Counted from the first letter of the stretch, positions 24,404 to 37,095 are shown. The stretch is DNA of 64,000 nt from Myxocyprinus asiaticus (GCF_019703515.2 NC_059393.1:9752001-9816000), one strand, 5' to 3'. Numbers and translations are program-made. Notes: a model not told the origin generated them from the sequence alone.

Positions 24404-25146
24404 GTTTAAGGATGTACTAAGTGGTCCATGGAAATTTCCAGAGAAAGAAAACAAGCGTTAATAGATATAAAACAAAATAGTAAAAAAGTATTTTTATTTA
24501 CAGAATTTGACATTGACATTTCAGGTTAATCAAAACTTTTCTCTACATTTTACTCAAATATTGGTAGAGGAAAAATAGTTTTGTTTCGTATTTTCAAATT
24601 ATATCAAATATAGGCTAAATATATTGATTATTATATTTTAATCATTTCTTTTGGCTTTAGAGAAACAACAACATAAAAGCAAATGAATTACATTTTTAAA
24701 TATATATAGCAACCTTTATGTATTATATCCCTGGTTTAGATTTTCTTCTATTTTTGAGAATGATCATCTGAATAGTTCTAATAAAACTCATAAAAAAACA
24801 AACTAATAAAATCTTCGTGTGGGTGGTGTGTGAGAGGAATTTTTACAGGTGCTGACACCAGTGGATTAAGGGGCAATTATTTATGTTGTGTTGATCCTAC
24901 TTATGTATCCAACTGGCTAAACAATAGCTATAGGCTACCGCTGTCTTGGCACTGATCTAAAGGTGACCTATTTTCAACTGTCAACAACTCAATGTTGGCT
25001 AGCTGCGGTAACAAAGTACATACTACAGGCCTGATCATGTGATTGCATGTGAACACTGCAGTCATGTTGAACATCAGGCACTGCTTTCCATTAACATCTG
25101 CAGCAGATAGAATACAAAATTACAAATGGCGAGTAGCAAAATTATA
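24404..25146. other. AT-rich intergenic DNA, nothing recognised
   Basis: No gene or repeat signature that I can support. Confidence 0.4.
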
Positions 25147-26660
25147 CAGTTGTGCTCAAAAGTTAGCATACCCTTGGAGAATTGGTAATATATGTACCAC
25201 TTTTAAAGAAAACATGAGTGAGCAGGCAAAACACATTTCTTTTATTTCTTATGGGATTCATATTCAACTGTAGGTTATAACAGAATGGCACAATTATAAA
25301 ACAAAACATGGCAACAAAGAAAAAATGAAATGACCCCTGTTCAAAAGTCTGCATACCCTTAGTTCTTAATACTGTGTATTGCCCCCTTTAGCATCAATGA
25401 CAGCGTGCAGTCTTTTGTACTAGTTGTCTATGAGGCCCCAAATTCTTGCAGGTGGTATAGCAGCCCATTCATCTTGGCAAAATGCCTCCAGGTCATTTCA
25501 AAGTCTTTGGTCGTCTTGCATGAACCGCATGTTTGAGATCTCCCCAGAGTGGCTCGATGATATTAAGGTCAGGAGACTGTGATGGCCACTCCAGAACCTT
25601 CACCTTTTTCTGCTGTAACCACTGGAGGGTCAACTTGGCCTTGTGCTTAGGGTCATTGTCGTGCTGGAAAGTCCAAGAGCATCCCATGCGCAGCTTTCAT
25701 GCAGAAGAATGCAAATTGTCTGCCAGTATTTTCTGATAACATGCTGCATTCGTATTGCCATCAATTTTCACAAGATTCCCCGTGCCTTTAGAGCTCACAC
25801 ACCTCCAAAACATCATTGAGCCACCACCATGCTTCACAGTGGGGATGGTATTCTTTTCACTATAGGCCTTGTTGACCCCTCCCCAAACATAGCGCTTATG
25901 GTTGTGACTAGGCTTCTTTCTGGCAACTTGACCATGCAGCTCATTTTTGTTCAAGTTTCGTCGTATTGTGCTCCTTGAAACAACCACACCGTCTTTTTCC
26001 AGAGCAGCCTGTATTTCTCCTGAGGTTACCTGTGGGTGTTTCTTTGTATCCCGAACAATTCTTCTGGCAGTTGGGGCTGAAATCTTTCTTGGTCTACCTG
26101 ACCTTGGCTTGGTATCAAGAGATCCCTGAGTTTTCCACTTCTTAATAAGTGATTGAACAGTACTGACTGGCATTTTCAAGGCTTTGGATATCTTTTTATA
26201 TCCTTTTCCATCTTTATAAAGTTCCATTACCTTGTTACGCAGGTCTTTTGTCAGTTATTTTCTGCTCCCCATGGCTCAGTATCTAGACTGCTCAGTGCAT
26301 CCACGTGAGAGCTAACAAACTCATTGACTATTTATACACAGACACTAATTGCAATTTTAAAAGCCACAGGTGTGGGAAATTAACCTTTAATTGCCATTTA
26401 AACCTGTGTGTGTCACCTTGTGTGTCTGTAACAAGGCCAAACATTCAAGGGTATGTAAACTTTTGATCAGGGCCATTTGGGTGATTTCTGTTATCATTAT
26501 GATTTAAAAAGGAGCCAAACAACTATGTGATGATAAATGGCTTCATATGATCACTATCCTTAAATAAAAGACAGCTTTTTGCATGATTAGTCATATTTTC
26601 AAAATCAATGGCAAAATTTCACAATTTCTGCCAGGGTATGCAAACTTTTGAGCACGACTG
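25147..26660 (-). mobile_element. Tc1/mariner element, CAGTTGTGCTCAAAAG family, copy 2
   Basis: Inverted CAGTTGTGCTCAAAAG ends (the right end carries CACGACTG) are flanked by TA at 25145-46 and 26661-62. It is 1514 bp, about 100 bp shorter than the other two copies because of an internal deletion in the transposase. Orientation is opposite to copy 1. Confidence 0.85.
25376..26272 (-). pseudogene. Tc1 transposase remnant (copy 2), first catalytic Asp deleted
   Basis: The helix-turn-helix (KKISKALKMPVSTVQSLIKK) and the GRPRKIS hook are intact on the minus strand from about 26227. After QVARKKP the frame jumps directly to SHNHKRYVW. About 40 residues present in copy 3 at 60.2 kb, including the WSDETK motif, are missing without loss of frame. 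The frame then stops at TGA 25697-25699, after [21 protein letters not shown] and [15 protein letters not shown] follow downstream (25687-25510). It cannot be catalytically active. Confidence 0.8.
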
Positions 26661-26662
26661 TA

Positions 26663-27217
26663 TATCGACCTCTCTGGTCTCGTCCTTTCAGCACAACTAT
26701 TGGTGAAATGTGGCATTTCATGCGGTGCTGGCACACCCAGTAATATATACACCAAGCACCTGGCCACACCATGAGACTGCACAGTGTAACCAGCTAGCAG
26801 GCCCGTCTCCGTTTCAGATATGGTTGAACTTTACTGGCTTAATATGGAAAATGAAGGCGATCCATCCATCTAATATGTTGATCTGTATCTAAATACACCA
26901 CAAATCAAGCATGAATGTCAGGGTTTGAAGGAAAGATGATTGATAAACCTTGAATTTAGGGCCTTGCACTACATGTTAGCTTTCTTTGGTGGTGTCAATG
27001 TGCATTGTAAATTATGCATGGGAAACTGGTGTAGACAGTAAATAATAGATGCAGGACATTTAGACAGGAGTGTTCTGTGAGTGAAGTGTTTAGTGACAGA
27101 CTTTCAAGACAACAGTGTATAGTATTCACAATGGAAACCCCATTATCACGGTTGTCTGGTAAGCATAGGCAATTAGCCCTTGCTGATAGATGCCGTGACT
27201 ACACCATTATGCGGTAG
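26663..27217. other. Intergenic DNA, nothing recognised
   Basis: No coding or repeat signature found. Confidence 0.4.
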
Positions 27218-27556
27218 GTCAAACGTTCTGCTGCTGAAATCAGTCAGCTCTTTCCGAAATTGGAACCACTGACTCCAGTGGAACGTATGGGCACATATGA
27301 GCTCCAGTTCCTGGGTGAAATGTCCACAGGGTGGCACCACAAACGAGTTGTGTTTTTAGTTATAAATGATGTAATGCAGTCAACAGGAATGCATATTTTA
27401 CTCACCCTACCCCCAAACCTCAACTCTAAACCTAACCGTCAGTGGAGTAAAAATTTAATTTTAGAGCAAAAATGCAACCTCAGAATTTCACTCACCAATG
27501 TGTATGTGAACGCAATTACTTCCTGGTTTCCATGGGACCAGAACCCATGTCTGTTA
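27218..27556. repeat. Dispersed repeat, copy 2 (pair of 5031-5390)
   Basis: Collinear with 5031-5390, from TGCTGCTGAAATC through GTGAAATGTCCACAGGGTGG to TTACTTCCTGGTT and CCAGAACCCATGTCT. The central tract CCAAACCTCAACTCTAAACC again resembles the telomere-like minisatellite. Confidence 0.7.
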
Positions 27557-27632
27557 AGTATCCACCTTTTTACTGGGGGTCTTACTGGGGAAACGAATGT
27601 GAGTAGGCCTTCCGCCGGAAGTTGTTCTATAG

Positions 27633-28459
27633 CAGGGGTTGGCAACCTATGGCACGCATGCCAGCATTGGCACGCGGAGGGGTAATCACTGGCACACCAG
27701 CAAGGGCGAGAGAGGAGTAGACTATTTTATTTATATAAATTCTACACCTGCATTCCAATCTACATCTTGATGTAATCCTTCCCCATGATCACGCAGAGTG
27801 TTTTCATGAGCTGAATTGGAGGCTAAACAAAAAGTTAAAGTGTGATGAGACTGCAGTATACCCAACAGACTCGTGAAGTGCGTGCAAGCCTTTCACGCAT
27901 CACGAGCTGGCAACGCTTCACTTTTGGTTAATCGCGCGAGCAAACGTGCCCGCTTTGATTCGGTCAGGCTGCGCGGATGACAGCCTAAATCCCGTGTATC
28001 ATTTGTTTCTTTTTGCTTTCAGAACAACATGTGATGCAATAAGGAAAAAAACACTATTAATCTTTGAGATTTCACATACAGGTACACCCTCCTTAAACCA
28101 TAGTCACACTCAAAATTACATTAAACGATTAAAAGAGAAAACATAAACCCACATAGTTGGGATCAAAAATCTTTTCAAGTCTATTCAAAATATAAATTAA
28201 ACCTGGAAATAAAGTCTTAGGATTTTGCAGGTGCTAAATAGTTGATCGGCTTGTGATGCGCAAATGGCTAGCACATGCAGTGCGAGTCTCGTCACACTTT
28301 AAGTGTTTAGTCTCCCATTAAACTGATGAAAACACACTGCGTGATCATGAGGAAGGATTAGGCTACATCAAGATGTAGATTGGAATGCAGGTGCGAAAAA
28401 TGTCATATTAATAAAATAGCCTGATCCTCTCTCGCTGTTGCTTGTGTGCTAGTGATTAC
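27633..28459. mobile_element. hAT-like non-autonomous element with inverted arms
   Basis: It starts CAGGGGTTGGCAACCTATGG, a hAT-type terminus. Bases 27682-27865 (GTAATCACTGGCACACCAGC, CCTGCATTCCAATCTACATC, GATCACGCAG) recur inverted at about 28277-28459. The spacer of about 410 bp has no transposase. The outer CAGGGG terminus is not found at the right end, so that end is truncated or the unit is rearranged. Confidence 0.55.
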
Positions 28460-28930
28460 ATTATTACAATGACATAATATAAGAAATATTTAAGATTCCA
28501 CACAATTTGATCAGTAATCAAATAGCAAATTTGTGACATTAACTGTGTTAATTCATTTTGTACAAAAGGGCAGGTTTTCTTTCATTAAAGTACTTAAGAT
28601 GCTCTGTGAAAATTCACATTCAGGATCATGCTTATATCATACAGTAGCGGTTTTAACCACCATGTAAATTGCGTGGGGCCCTGAACATCGGTAAGAAAGC
28701 ACAGCAAAAACCGCTTGAGGGGTGGCATGTTGTTTTGGGTACACGAGAGGCGCAAATATGCCGTTGTCAGCACTCTCAGAGCAGTTCACGTTAGAGGTCT
28801 GCCGGGTTTTTAAGTCAATTTTCAAGCAAGATTTTGTGTTCGGGTTTGTAATTTATGAAAAAATTTACAGTCCTTCCGAACTTGTTTTGCCCACGCACTC
28901 TCACTCACTTATGCGTGAACGGATATGTTA
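28460..28930. other. Intergenic DNA, nothing recognised
   Basis: No supported feature. Confidence 0.4.
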
Positions 28931-29310
28931 GGGGCCGTTCACACCAAACATGTTTTTGCGTGCGTCTACTCTGTTTTTCCATTGTTCTCTATTGTCGCTG
29001 TCCTTTTCTGCATATCGCGGCCCCCTTCAGCATATCGCGGCGCCATTTTGCGCCTCTCTTCAGCCAGTCACGGCTCCGCTTGGCCCCGTTTCGTGGCCGG
29101 CCCACCGGCAGAAGTCACGGTTCTCCCTATGGCCAGTCTGCCCCTGCCTGCTGCACCACGTTTCGCTATTTCTTCAGTGTCTCATGCAGGACTGGCATAT
29201 TTTTAAGACACTGTGTCAAGTTAAAAATAACTTCAGGTCTCAAAAACGCATGTCAAAACGTGTTCCGATTCATTCGTTGTGCCGCATCTTGATTGTTTTT
29301 AGCGTAGGTG
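28931..29310. mobile_element. MITE, GGGGYCATTC family, copy 3
   Basis: It starts GGGGCCGTTCACACCAAACA after TTA. The 3' block CATTCGTTGTGCCGCATCTT and TTTTTAGCG match the interior of the element at 10192-10438. The right terminus is not recognisable. Open frames in this GC-richer stretch (28855-29324) have no domain and are not called as genes. Confidence 0.45.
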
Positions 29311-32300
29311 TCACAAAGATTTAACATTCAGGTTGCAAATAAATGACTGTTACAATGTTGAACATTATTCCAGATTGTTCTGCACCAAGCAAATTTCAGT
29401 GCTTGATAAACGGCTATGTCCACCCACTCCCACTTCTGCTCTAGTGTGCTGAGGGGTGCAAAATGTTGTGTGATTGGATCACAAAAACAAAAACAGAAGT
29501 AGTCATTTGAGGTTTAAAACACCATCCTGATGCATCCCAGACGGCAGCGAAGCACCACCTCTTGCCAGTCAATCACCCGTCGAACAAATGTTTAAACGTA
29601 CGTGCGGATTAAAAATGAAATAACTGTCTGATCGGACAACTTCAAAAAGCAATTACACACCCAAGGATGAGAACTTCCCAGCACCTCCTCAGTGTGTCTT
29701 TCTGATTTGAACTTGCAGGGTGACAAGATGACAAGCACATATATCTAAAGCTGAACTAACACAGATACTCCACTAAAATGACCGATAATTTTGCTCGAAA
29801 TGTTGCGTTTGTGCTTAGATTAAATCTCAACTGCATCTGGGAGAGAGAGCTTGCCGGTTTTGTTTGTGATTTCTTTGTCTTTTGCATTTTATTATCGTTT
29901 AGTAACACACTGATATAGTGACTGATGTAGGGTATGTCCTCATGAAATCGTACACGCTCTCCTCAAATCCCAGCACCACAACGAAAGAAGGAATGGATGT
30001 ATGCCGCAACATCAGCTGTGTTTACTTGACAACGGAAGTAACACCCACATTTCGCGAAAAGCATCACGGGTCGAAAAAGGTTGATTAACCAAGGTTGAAA
30101 TAATTTTTTTTTTTTTTTAAATCTGATTGGGATGGTGCTTGTTAGTCACTGGGCTGAATGGGGTTGATTTCATGGTACATGAACTTTCAGCAACATGTCA
30201 GTTTCCCGTATGACCATAAAAGATTCAAAAAGCATCTTTCTCCATAGATGACCATTCAAAAATAGCTGTGTATTCTGGCTAAAGAACCTTAGACATAAGC
30301 TAAATGCAGGTATTGCATAATATTACAGTTCCTAAATGAACTTGACTCTTGTAGGTTCGTTCATCAAAAAAATCTGGCTACTTAGGTTATGCCTTCAGTT
30401 ACTAGTTAAAGTGTAGTACTCTCAACACCATTAAACATACTGTATTTTATTTTTATTTCATAAAAATACATTACACAGAATTCTGCAATCTCCACCCCAC
30501 AGTCAGTGCAGAAAATGACAAAACCATCTGCAGGTTCTGTCTGCACCTCAAAAATGATTAAATTCACATCGACAAAGCAAGGACTCATAAATCAAACCAT
30601 CTCGGTGTCATTCTATTATTAGCACCCTCTGTGCTCTGTCACCATGTCGGAACTGTGTCTTGTATACATTCTGTTTTACTTGTATGTTAATCATGTGCTT
30701 TGATTCCGAGGGCCAAGAAAATCTGTCTGCTGACAGGGGCAGAGTCCTTAGAGGGGGGTCTTTGGTTTCACAAGTTTTTAAAGTCTGTCCAGAGGAATGC
30801 CCAGCACACTCCCTTCAATGATCTGTAGAATGGAGGAGACACCCTTGGGCATAAATATCTGTATCACTTCTGCATGTTGCCAGGCAGGGGTGTAAGTGTG
30901 ATTTTAACTCAGTGCCTGCTAAAGCTGATCATTAGTTCTAGTTTAGAAAGGGTATTTACTGTGGCCTCAAAAACTATTTTGACACTTAAGTCATGGTTAA
31001 AAATCGTATAAGGTATTGGCACTATATAACAAAATATCATACCAACAATCTGCCACTACTATAGAGACGTCACTATTAAACCTAAATTATACAATGTAAG
31101 AAGCCAAACTTTCTCTTAAACGAACAAAAGTACATAAAGCGAACGAAGACTACGTTAATACTATGCTTACTGTCATTTAAAAATGAGTTTGTTGAGGGTG
31201 ACGTCACAAAAGGTTGTGTATGTAGGTACGTTTTCTTTGTTGCTTTTACAATAGCCTTGGAGAGACTGGCTTAAAAGTTATACATTTGTAACGTTATGGT
31301 AGTAACCTAGCTCGCTAGCTACAATCTCAGTAAGAACATCACTTCCAAACCACATCCACGATTAGTTTTAACCAATCATCAATGCTCTTCGACTAACCGA
31401 GTTCTTCTAGGTCAAGAATTTCAGATATGTGCCCGAATAGGAGAAATGTCACCAAACAAAAACATTGGCAGAACAAAAATGTCACTGCATAATTTTTACA
31501 TGAACTAAAAGAAGCCTTTTCGCCCAGGAAGTATAAATTAGCCTTTACACCCATTTACACATGCAATTATGTGACTTTGTTGACAGCTTTGTTGATTTTA
31601 GGTGATTATAGAAATATATAGCTTGTAGTTTTGTTAAAGCACATATTAAGTTTTACTGTGCAAAAAGTTTTTTAGCTCTAAAGTTGTCTAAATCCTCCTT
31701 TTAGCATTGGGACTATTTACTAGGTAGATCAATTTGTGGTTACAGATTATTGAGATTATTTTCAAGTCAAACTCTAGGCTGAGAATTTATCATTCACTTT
31801 AAAGTTTGTACAGAACAGTAGCTTGAACATTAATAATGTGTGCACTTGAGTCTTCATTATTGAGTCTTCAAATGTGTCTCTATCATCATAATAGCAGGGC
31901 GTGACCCTGACCGTAACAGATTATTTACAGTTTGACATCTTCAGAGAGACAAATTTATGTGTGAAGCTCCATGAGGCTTGAGTTTTATGACAGAATGCAA
32001 CTGGACAGCATATATTCCCTGAAGACTCACAGATTTCGGTTTTGACGGGTTTGCCCGCTGTAAAACATTTGTGATCCTTCAACTTTCTTTGTACAGGGCA
32101 CATATGGTTTAGCTGGACCTAAAGAACCATTTTACAGCATACCGAAGACTTGAGTTCAAGTTTGTCAGAACACTAGAAAGAACCCACATAAAGAATATTT
32201 AACAGAGTACTAAACAGTTAAATATAAACAGAACAGTTACAAGCCTAAACTATACCATATTACAATTTAGCAGAGAAATCCATACAGCTACCTTCTGAGA

Positions 32301-33440
32301 ATATGTGAGAAATGGGGAATTCAAATCCAGATATTCCCATCATGAGAGGGTTATATATGAGAAATCTACTTTAATAGGTTGTTAATTAGCAGAGAACTTG
32401 TGAATAATCATATCTGGCTGAGATGAGTCAAAATATCACCATCAATCTAAATATCAGACTTAAATATCAAGCTTGAAAATATCAATATTAATAGTGTGCC
32501 ATTTTAATCGTCTGTTCTTTTAAAATACTGGAAATTGCTAGCTTGAGAACGCGAGAGGTGCAGAAATTACACACAGCTTTAAAGTATGATTTTCATTTCA
32601 CTGTTTTGATATTACTTTAAATCGTTTGGGTTTCCAAAACATAAACCCATATAGGAATAATTACATTTATGAGAATGCCAGTATACATGAATGCCACAAC
32701 AAAGTCAAATTACCTTTTAACTTTTAGAGTTGGGGATGTGACAATTTAATAATTGTGAAAAATTATTGTTATTGATCAAAAGTTGTCATTGTGAATGTTG
32801 ACTGTACAGTTCAGTTTGTATGCATTACTTTAAGGCAGCACATTGTATAATGACACAAACTGCCCATGACATCATAAAAGGTGACACAAATCAAATGAAC
32901 AACTAAGCTACAGGTTATAAAATGTGCCAGCTTTAGAACGTTAAAGCTGAGTTCCTGCACATAGATGAAAGCAGGATGCCTTTATGGTGAGCACACGTGC
33001 TACAAACTACTTCAGCTAAGCTGCTCACAGTACACTGGGCAGCACTTGTGCAACCCTGTGGCATGAACCCTGAGCTTCATGCCATAGATTTTAATGTCTT
33101 TGGAGTAAAACCATAAACACTCCTGGCAATAGGGCATATGACAGGTCTTTTGTCATAGTCTAACATGTTTAGTTACTTGGGAAGGGGGTGAGTTTGAATG
33201 ACTAAACAGGACCACATCGACCTGCGGTCACTGTGCAACATGATCACATGGGAAATCGACATGTTGCTTCCGAAAGTCTGTGTACCCTGAAATCGACCTC
33301 ATTCTGCCAAATTACTGACAAGTGCCATCCCCCATCAGACATTGTTGTATCAATTCAAGTGTGAACACATTTTTCTCTCACGCTACTGTTAGCGCATTGC
33401 GTAAGCAACCTCAGAGACACAGGTTCATTGCGTTCACACA
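29311..33440. other. Long intergenic stretch, nothing recognised
   Basis: 4.1 kb of AT-rich DNA without a supportable gene. A poly-T/A stretch lies near 30106-30120. No transposon termini or reverse-transcriptase motifs were found on either strand. Confidence 0.4.
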
Positions 33441-33442
33441 TA

Positions 33443-34450
33443 CAGTTGTGTTCAAATAAATAGCAGTGCGTTAATAAAAGTGAATAAAGTGCAAATATTT
33501 TTTAATAGCTTTTATTTCCATATTTCAAATGTAGTGGAAACATTACACATTCAATTCCAAATCAAAGCATTAACAAATTTGATCAAGTCTGCGTTATTCT
33601 TTTACAGGAAGCAAAGAAAAGGAATATTAATCTGTTCAAAAAATAGCCGTGTCGACATTTTTCAAGATTGAACTTCACTTTAAATTACTGAACTAATATT
33701 TAGTTGCAAAACTATTGTTTTTGATAACTGCTGCACATCTGCATTGCGACTCAACCAACTTCTGGCACCTTGAAACAGGTATTTCAGACCAGGATGAACA
33801 AACTACATTCCACAGTTCCTGTGAATTTTTGGGCTTTGCTTCAGAAACTGCATTTTTAATGTCACCCCACAAGTTTTCAATGGGGTTGAGGTCAGGGGAT
33901 TGAGCTGGCCACTCCATTACCTCAATCCTTTTTGTCTGGAACCAAGATGTTACTCACTGTGTTTGGGGTCGTTGTCTTGTTGAAACACCCATTTCAAGGG
34001 CATTTCCTCTTCGGCATAGGGCAACATAATCTCTTCAAGTATTTTGATGTATTGAAACTGATCCATGATCCCTGGTATACGACAAATAGGCCCAACACCG
34101 TAGTATGAAAAACATCCCCATACCATGATTTTTGCACCACCATGCTTCACTGTCTTCACAGTGTACTGTGGCTTGGATTCAGTACCCGGGGGTCACCTGA
34201 TGTACTGTCGATGACCACTAGACCCGAAAATAAAAATTTTACTCTCATCAGTCCACAGAATGTTACACCATTTCTCTTTGGGCCAATCGATGTGTTCCTT
34301 GGCAAATTGTAACCGATTCTGCACATGCCGTGCTTTACAATGGTGCTTTATGGGGGCTTCTTGCTGATTGCTTAGCCTCGATCAAACGTCTTCTGACTGT
34401 AAAAGTACTTACAGGTAATTCTTTGATCTTTCTGGAGGTGATGATTGGCT
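33443..34450 (-). mobile_element. 5'-truncated Tc1/mariner element (CAGTTGTGTTCAAATAA family)
   Basis: The terminus CAGTTGTGTTCAAATAAATA follows TA at 33441-42. The other terminus is absent, and recognisable transposase sequence stops at about 34450. This is a family distinct from the CAGTTGTGCTCAAAAG elements. Confidence 0.75.
33693..34450 (-). pseudogene. Tc1 transposase remnant, C-terminal part
   Basis: From right to left: a degenerate part of the DNA-binding region (about 34450-34200), then VKHGGAKIMVWGCFS (34150-34105). WVFQQDNDPKHSE with the second catalytic D ends at a stop near 33950. After a frame change come WPAQSPDLNPIENLWGD with the catalytic E (about 33913-33865) and the typical end NNSFATKY. 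The N-terminus and the first catalytic D are not readable. Confidence 0.7.
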
Positions 34451-34939
34451 AAGAATGCCTAAACAGGACCACGTTGCACTGTGGTGAATGTGATTGTCAA
34501 GTAGGACATGTTTCTGGATCAAGATCTTTTGTTGGTCCTGCAACAATATTCCTACCAAACAAAGACAGTCCTAACTCTACATCTAACCCAAACCAATAAA
34601 GTAAACATGATACCAAAACTGCCATTCCTTTTCATCTGACAAAACCAAAAGCCCCTTAAGTTTCAATCAATGAGTGCCAGCGATGTTTCAAGAGAGGATT
34701 GGTCCATCAAATTTGACTGCAAACAATGTTATGGAACCTTTTAATGATCCAATCAATTACTAATGGGAAAGACACCTCTGAATTTGAAAGACCGGGGTAA
34801 GAGGTGCAAGATGTTAAGATGCTTGAATAAATGTGCAGAGAATTTATATGCCATCTCAAATTAAGAATATTATCGGTGGTAAGTAGGGCTGTCGAATATA
34901 TATAAATATTCACGATATATTGCAAATTAACTTGCGATA
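34451..34939. other. Unclassified sequence, possible repeat
   Basis: CTAAACAGGACCAC at about 34457 also occurs near 33204, with weaker similarity downstream of both. A short C/A-rich CCTAACTCTACATCTAACCC tract near 34569 resembles the minisatellite unit. TAGGGCTGTCGAA at about 34884 resembles a hAT terminus. Too weak for a firm call. Confidence 0.35.
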
Positions 34940-35015
34940 TGATTTTAATGCATCCATTGGTACAGTTTATAAAGAAGCAGAGAGCAGGCACACTTCTGGT
35001 ATTTGTGTGTTCCTA

Positions 35016-35180
35016 TTACTGTAGATCGCCCTCCAGCTTGTTAGCGATTTCCCAAATTGTGCGATGGTCAACTCTGTACTCCTGCAGTATTTTTTCATCA
35101 CTAAGGTGGTCTAAAGGGTTCTCCAAAGCACGCAAATTTGCCTTGGCACACCATTATACTCTTCAATTGGTTCCATTAAT
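35016..35180 (-). pseudogene. PIF/Harbinger transposase fragment (HARBI1-like N-terminal part)
   Basis: The minus strand reads NPLDHLSDEKILQEYRVDHR followed by TIWEIANKLEGDLQ and a stop at 35016. This looks like the segment before the catalytic domain of HARBI1-type transposases, in which a charged helix with YRF/YRV precedes an I-x-L-x-x-L helix. The rest of the gene is absent. Identification is from the motif pattern only. Confidence 0.45.
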
Positions 35181-35209
35181 TTGGCCATTTATTAATTTTT
35201 AGAAACCTT

Positions 35210-35335
35210 GTAACTCTTAACCTTAAGTAACACTTAAGGTTTATTTTCTGAAACACCCTAACTTAAGGGTGATCTTAAGAGAAAATTACGCTTAAGGTGC
35301 TTTATGCAACTGGGTGCAGCTCTATGTTAAACCCT
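35210..35335. repeat. Inverted TTAAG-rich terminus, probably of the Harbinger relic
   Basis: Several short palindromic ACTTAAGG/CCTTAAG motifs (35220-35310) and GCAACTGGGTGCAG next to the transposase fragment suggest the element's end. They directly abut the minisatellite. Confidence 0.35.
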
Positions 35336-35955
35336 TAAGCTGACACTAAACCTCAGCCCTATACCTAACCCTAAACCTCAGCCCTATACCTAACCCTAAA
35401 CCTGACACTAAACCTCAGCCCTATACCTAACCCTAAACCTGACACTAAACCTCAGCCCTGTATCTAACCCTAAACCTGATACTAATCCTCAGCCCTGTAT
35501 CTAACCCTAAACCTGACACTAAACCTCAGCCCTGTATCTAACCATAAACCTGACACTAAACCTCAGCCCTATACCTAACCCTAAACCTGACACTAAACCT
35601 CAGCCCTATACCTAACCCTAAACCTGATACTAAACCTCAGCCCTGTATCTAACCCTAAACCTGACACTAAACCTCAGCCCTGTATCTAACCGAAACCTGA
35701 CACTAAACCTCAGCCCTATACCTAGCCCTAAACCTGACACTAAACCTCAGCCCTGTATCTAACCCTAAACCTGACACTAAACCTCAGCCCTGTACCTAGC
35801 CCTAAACCTGACACTAAACCTCAGCCCTATACCTAACCCTAAACCTGACACTAAACCTCAGCCCTGTATCTAACCCTAAACCTGACACTAAACCTCAGCC
35901 CTGTATCTAACCCTAAACCTGACACTAAACCTCATCCCTAAGCCTAACCATAAAT
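35336..35955. repeat. 37-bp minisatellite, about 16 units, telomere-like
   Basis: The unit can be written as three related 12-13-mers: CCTGACACTAAA, CCTCAGCCCTATA and CCTAACCCTAAA. CCTCAGCCC occurs 16 times plus one CCTCATCCC at the end. Variants (CTATACC, CTGTATC, CTGTACC; AACCC or AGCCC) are interspersed, and the second unit lacks one 12-mer. CTAACCCTAAACC resembles vertebrate telomere repeat CCCTAA. There are no unique spacers, so this is a tandem repeat and not a CRISPR array. Confidence 0.95.
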
Positions 35956-37095
35956 CTGACCTAAAAATCTCATCGGTAGGTAGAAATGTTGTTCAAGGGC
36001 CAATAAACATGTCCTTCTTTTAGCTTTACAGAGGAAGTCAGGTTAAAAGTTCACCCCACTGGCTAAGAATAGCTGTGAGATTATGATAAGTTGACGCCAC
36101 TTCTGTAGTCTCCATTTGTTTATTGGCTGGTAACGGTTGCCAGTGTGTCCCTTTATACTACAGATAAATGTAATTGTGTCTACAGAATGTGCTGTGTCAG
36201 TTTCCTGTATCAGCTAGAGCCATTGAATGCAATGTGATATGTGACACTGTATTGTCAAGCGTTATTAGACTGACACCAACACACACACACACACAGATAT
36301 AACTCCCGAAACACTCTCAAATAATTTGACATGGAACACTTGTAAATGTACCTACAGAGGCATGACAATGATTTGTTTAATCTGCCCTTGGAGAACCTTG
36401 TATTTTAAAAATTAAATAGAGACTAAAACTGGTTTATAAGCAGATCTGCCTTGGCCTGGATTCTGGTCAGGGACAGACGTCCAATTAAACTTGGATAAAC
36501 ACCTTCTTTAATTTTAGACAATGTTTACCCAGGGACCTTTAAACTTGGCCAACATGTTCTCAGCATATGCTCAGAGCACAGCAGGACAGCAGTTACAGCG
36601 CAGCTATTGCTGTGCTTATTACACATAATTCAATCAGACGCATATGAAACTGTTAGTGAAGTCACACTAAGCACTTTCTCAAAAGGGTGTGAAATAGTGA
36701 TCAGGCTTCATGTTTATAATGACATTAAATATGAACTCATGCAGTTTTGGGATTCATGTGAGGATGAGATGGCATGATGTATTTAATAAAGCTACACAGA
36801 GTTGTCATGTACTCATCTATATTTTTTGTTATTGAGTGGGGACCAGTGACAGTCCTGGCTAACTTGGTGCAATGCATACACTGCCAAAAAATAAAACAAA
36901 ACAATCTTGCCTATATACTGCATTTCTTGATCAGTATATTTCTTAATCAGTATTTTTGTCTTGTTTTCCAGAAAGAAAAATATTAAAATAAAAAAATATT
37001 AAATATTCTTAAAACAAGATATCTTGCAACTTTATGCTTTCATTCTTTATTCAAGTCATTCCAAATGTAACTTTCCTCCGTGGAAAAGGCATATA
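35956..37095. other. Intergenic DNA, nothing recognised
   Basis: A short CA run lies near 36280. No gene or transposon recognised. Confidence 0.4.

Noticed and set aside
28855..29324. Overlapping frames in a GC-richer stretch
   Set aside because: They coincide with a MITE and have no recognisable protein features.
35336..35955. CRISPR-like regular repeat
   Set aside because: Units are back to back without unique spacers, the unit is not palindromic, and the DNA is vertebrate; it is a minisatellite.
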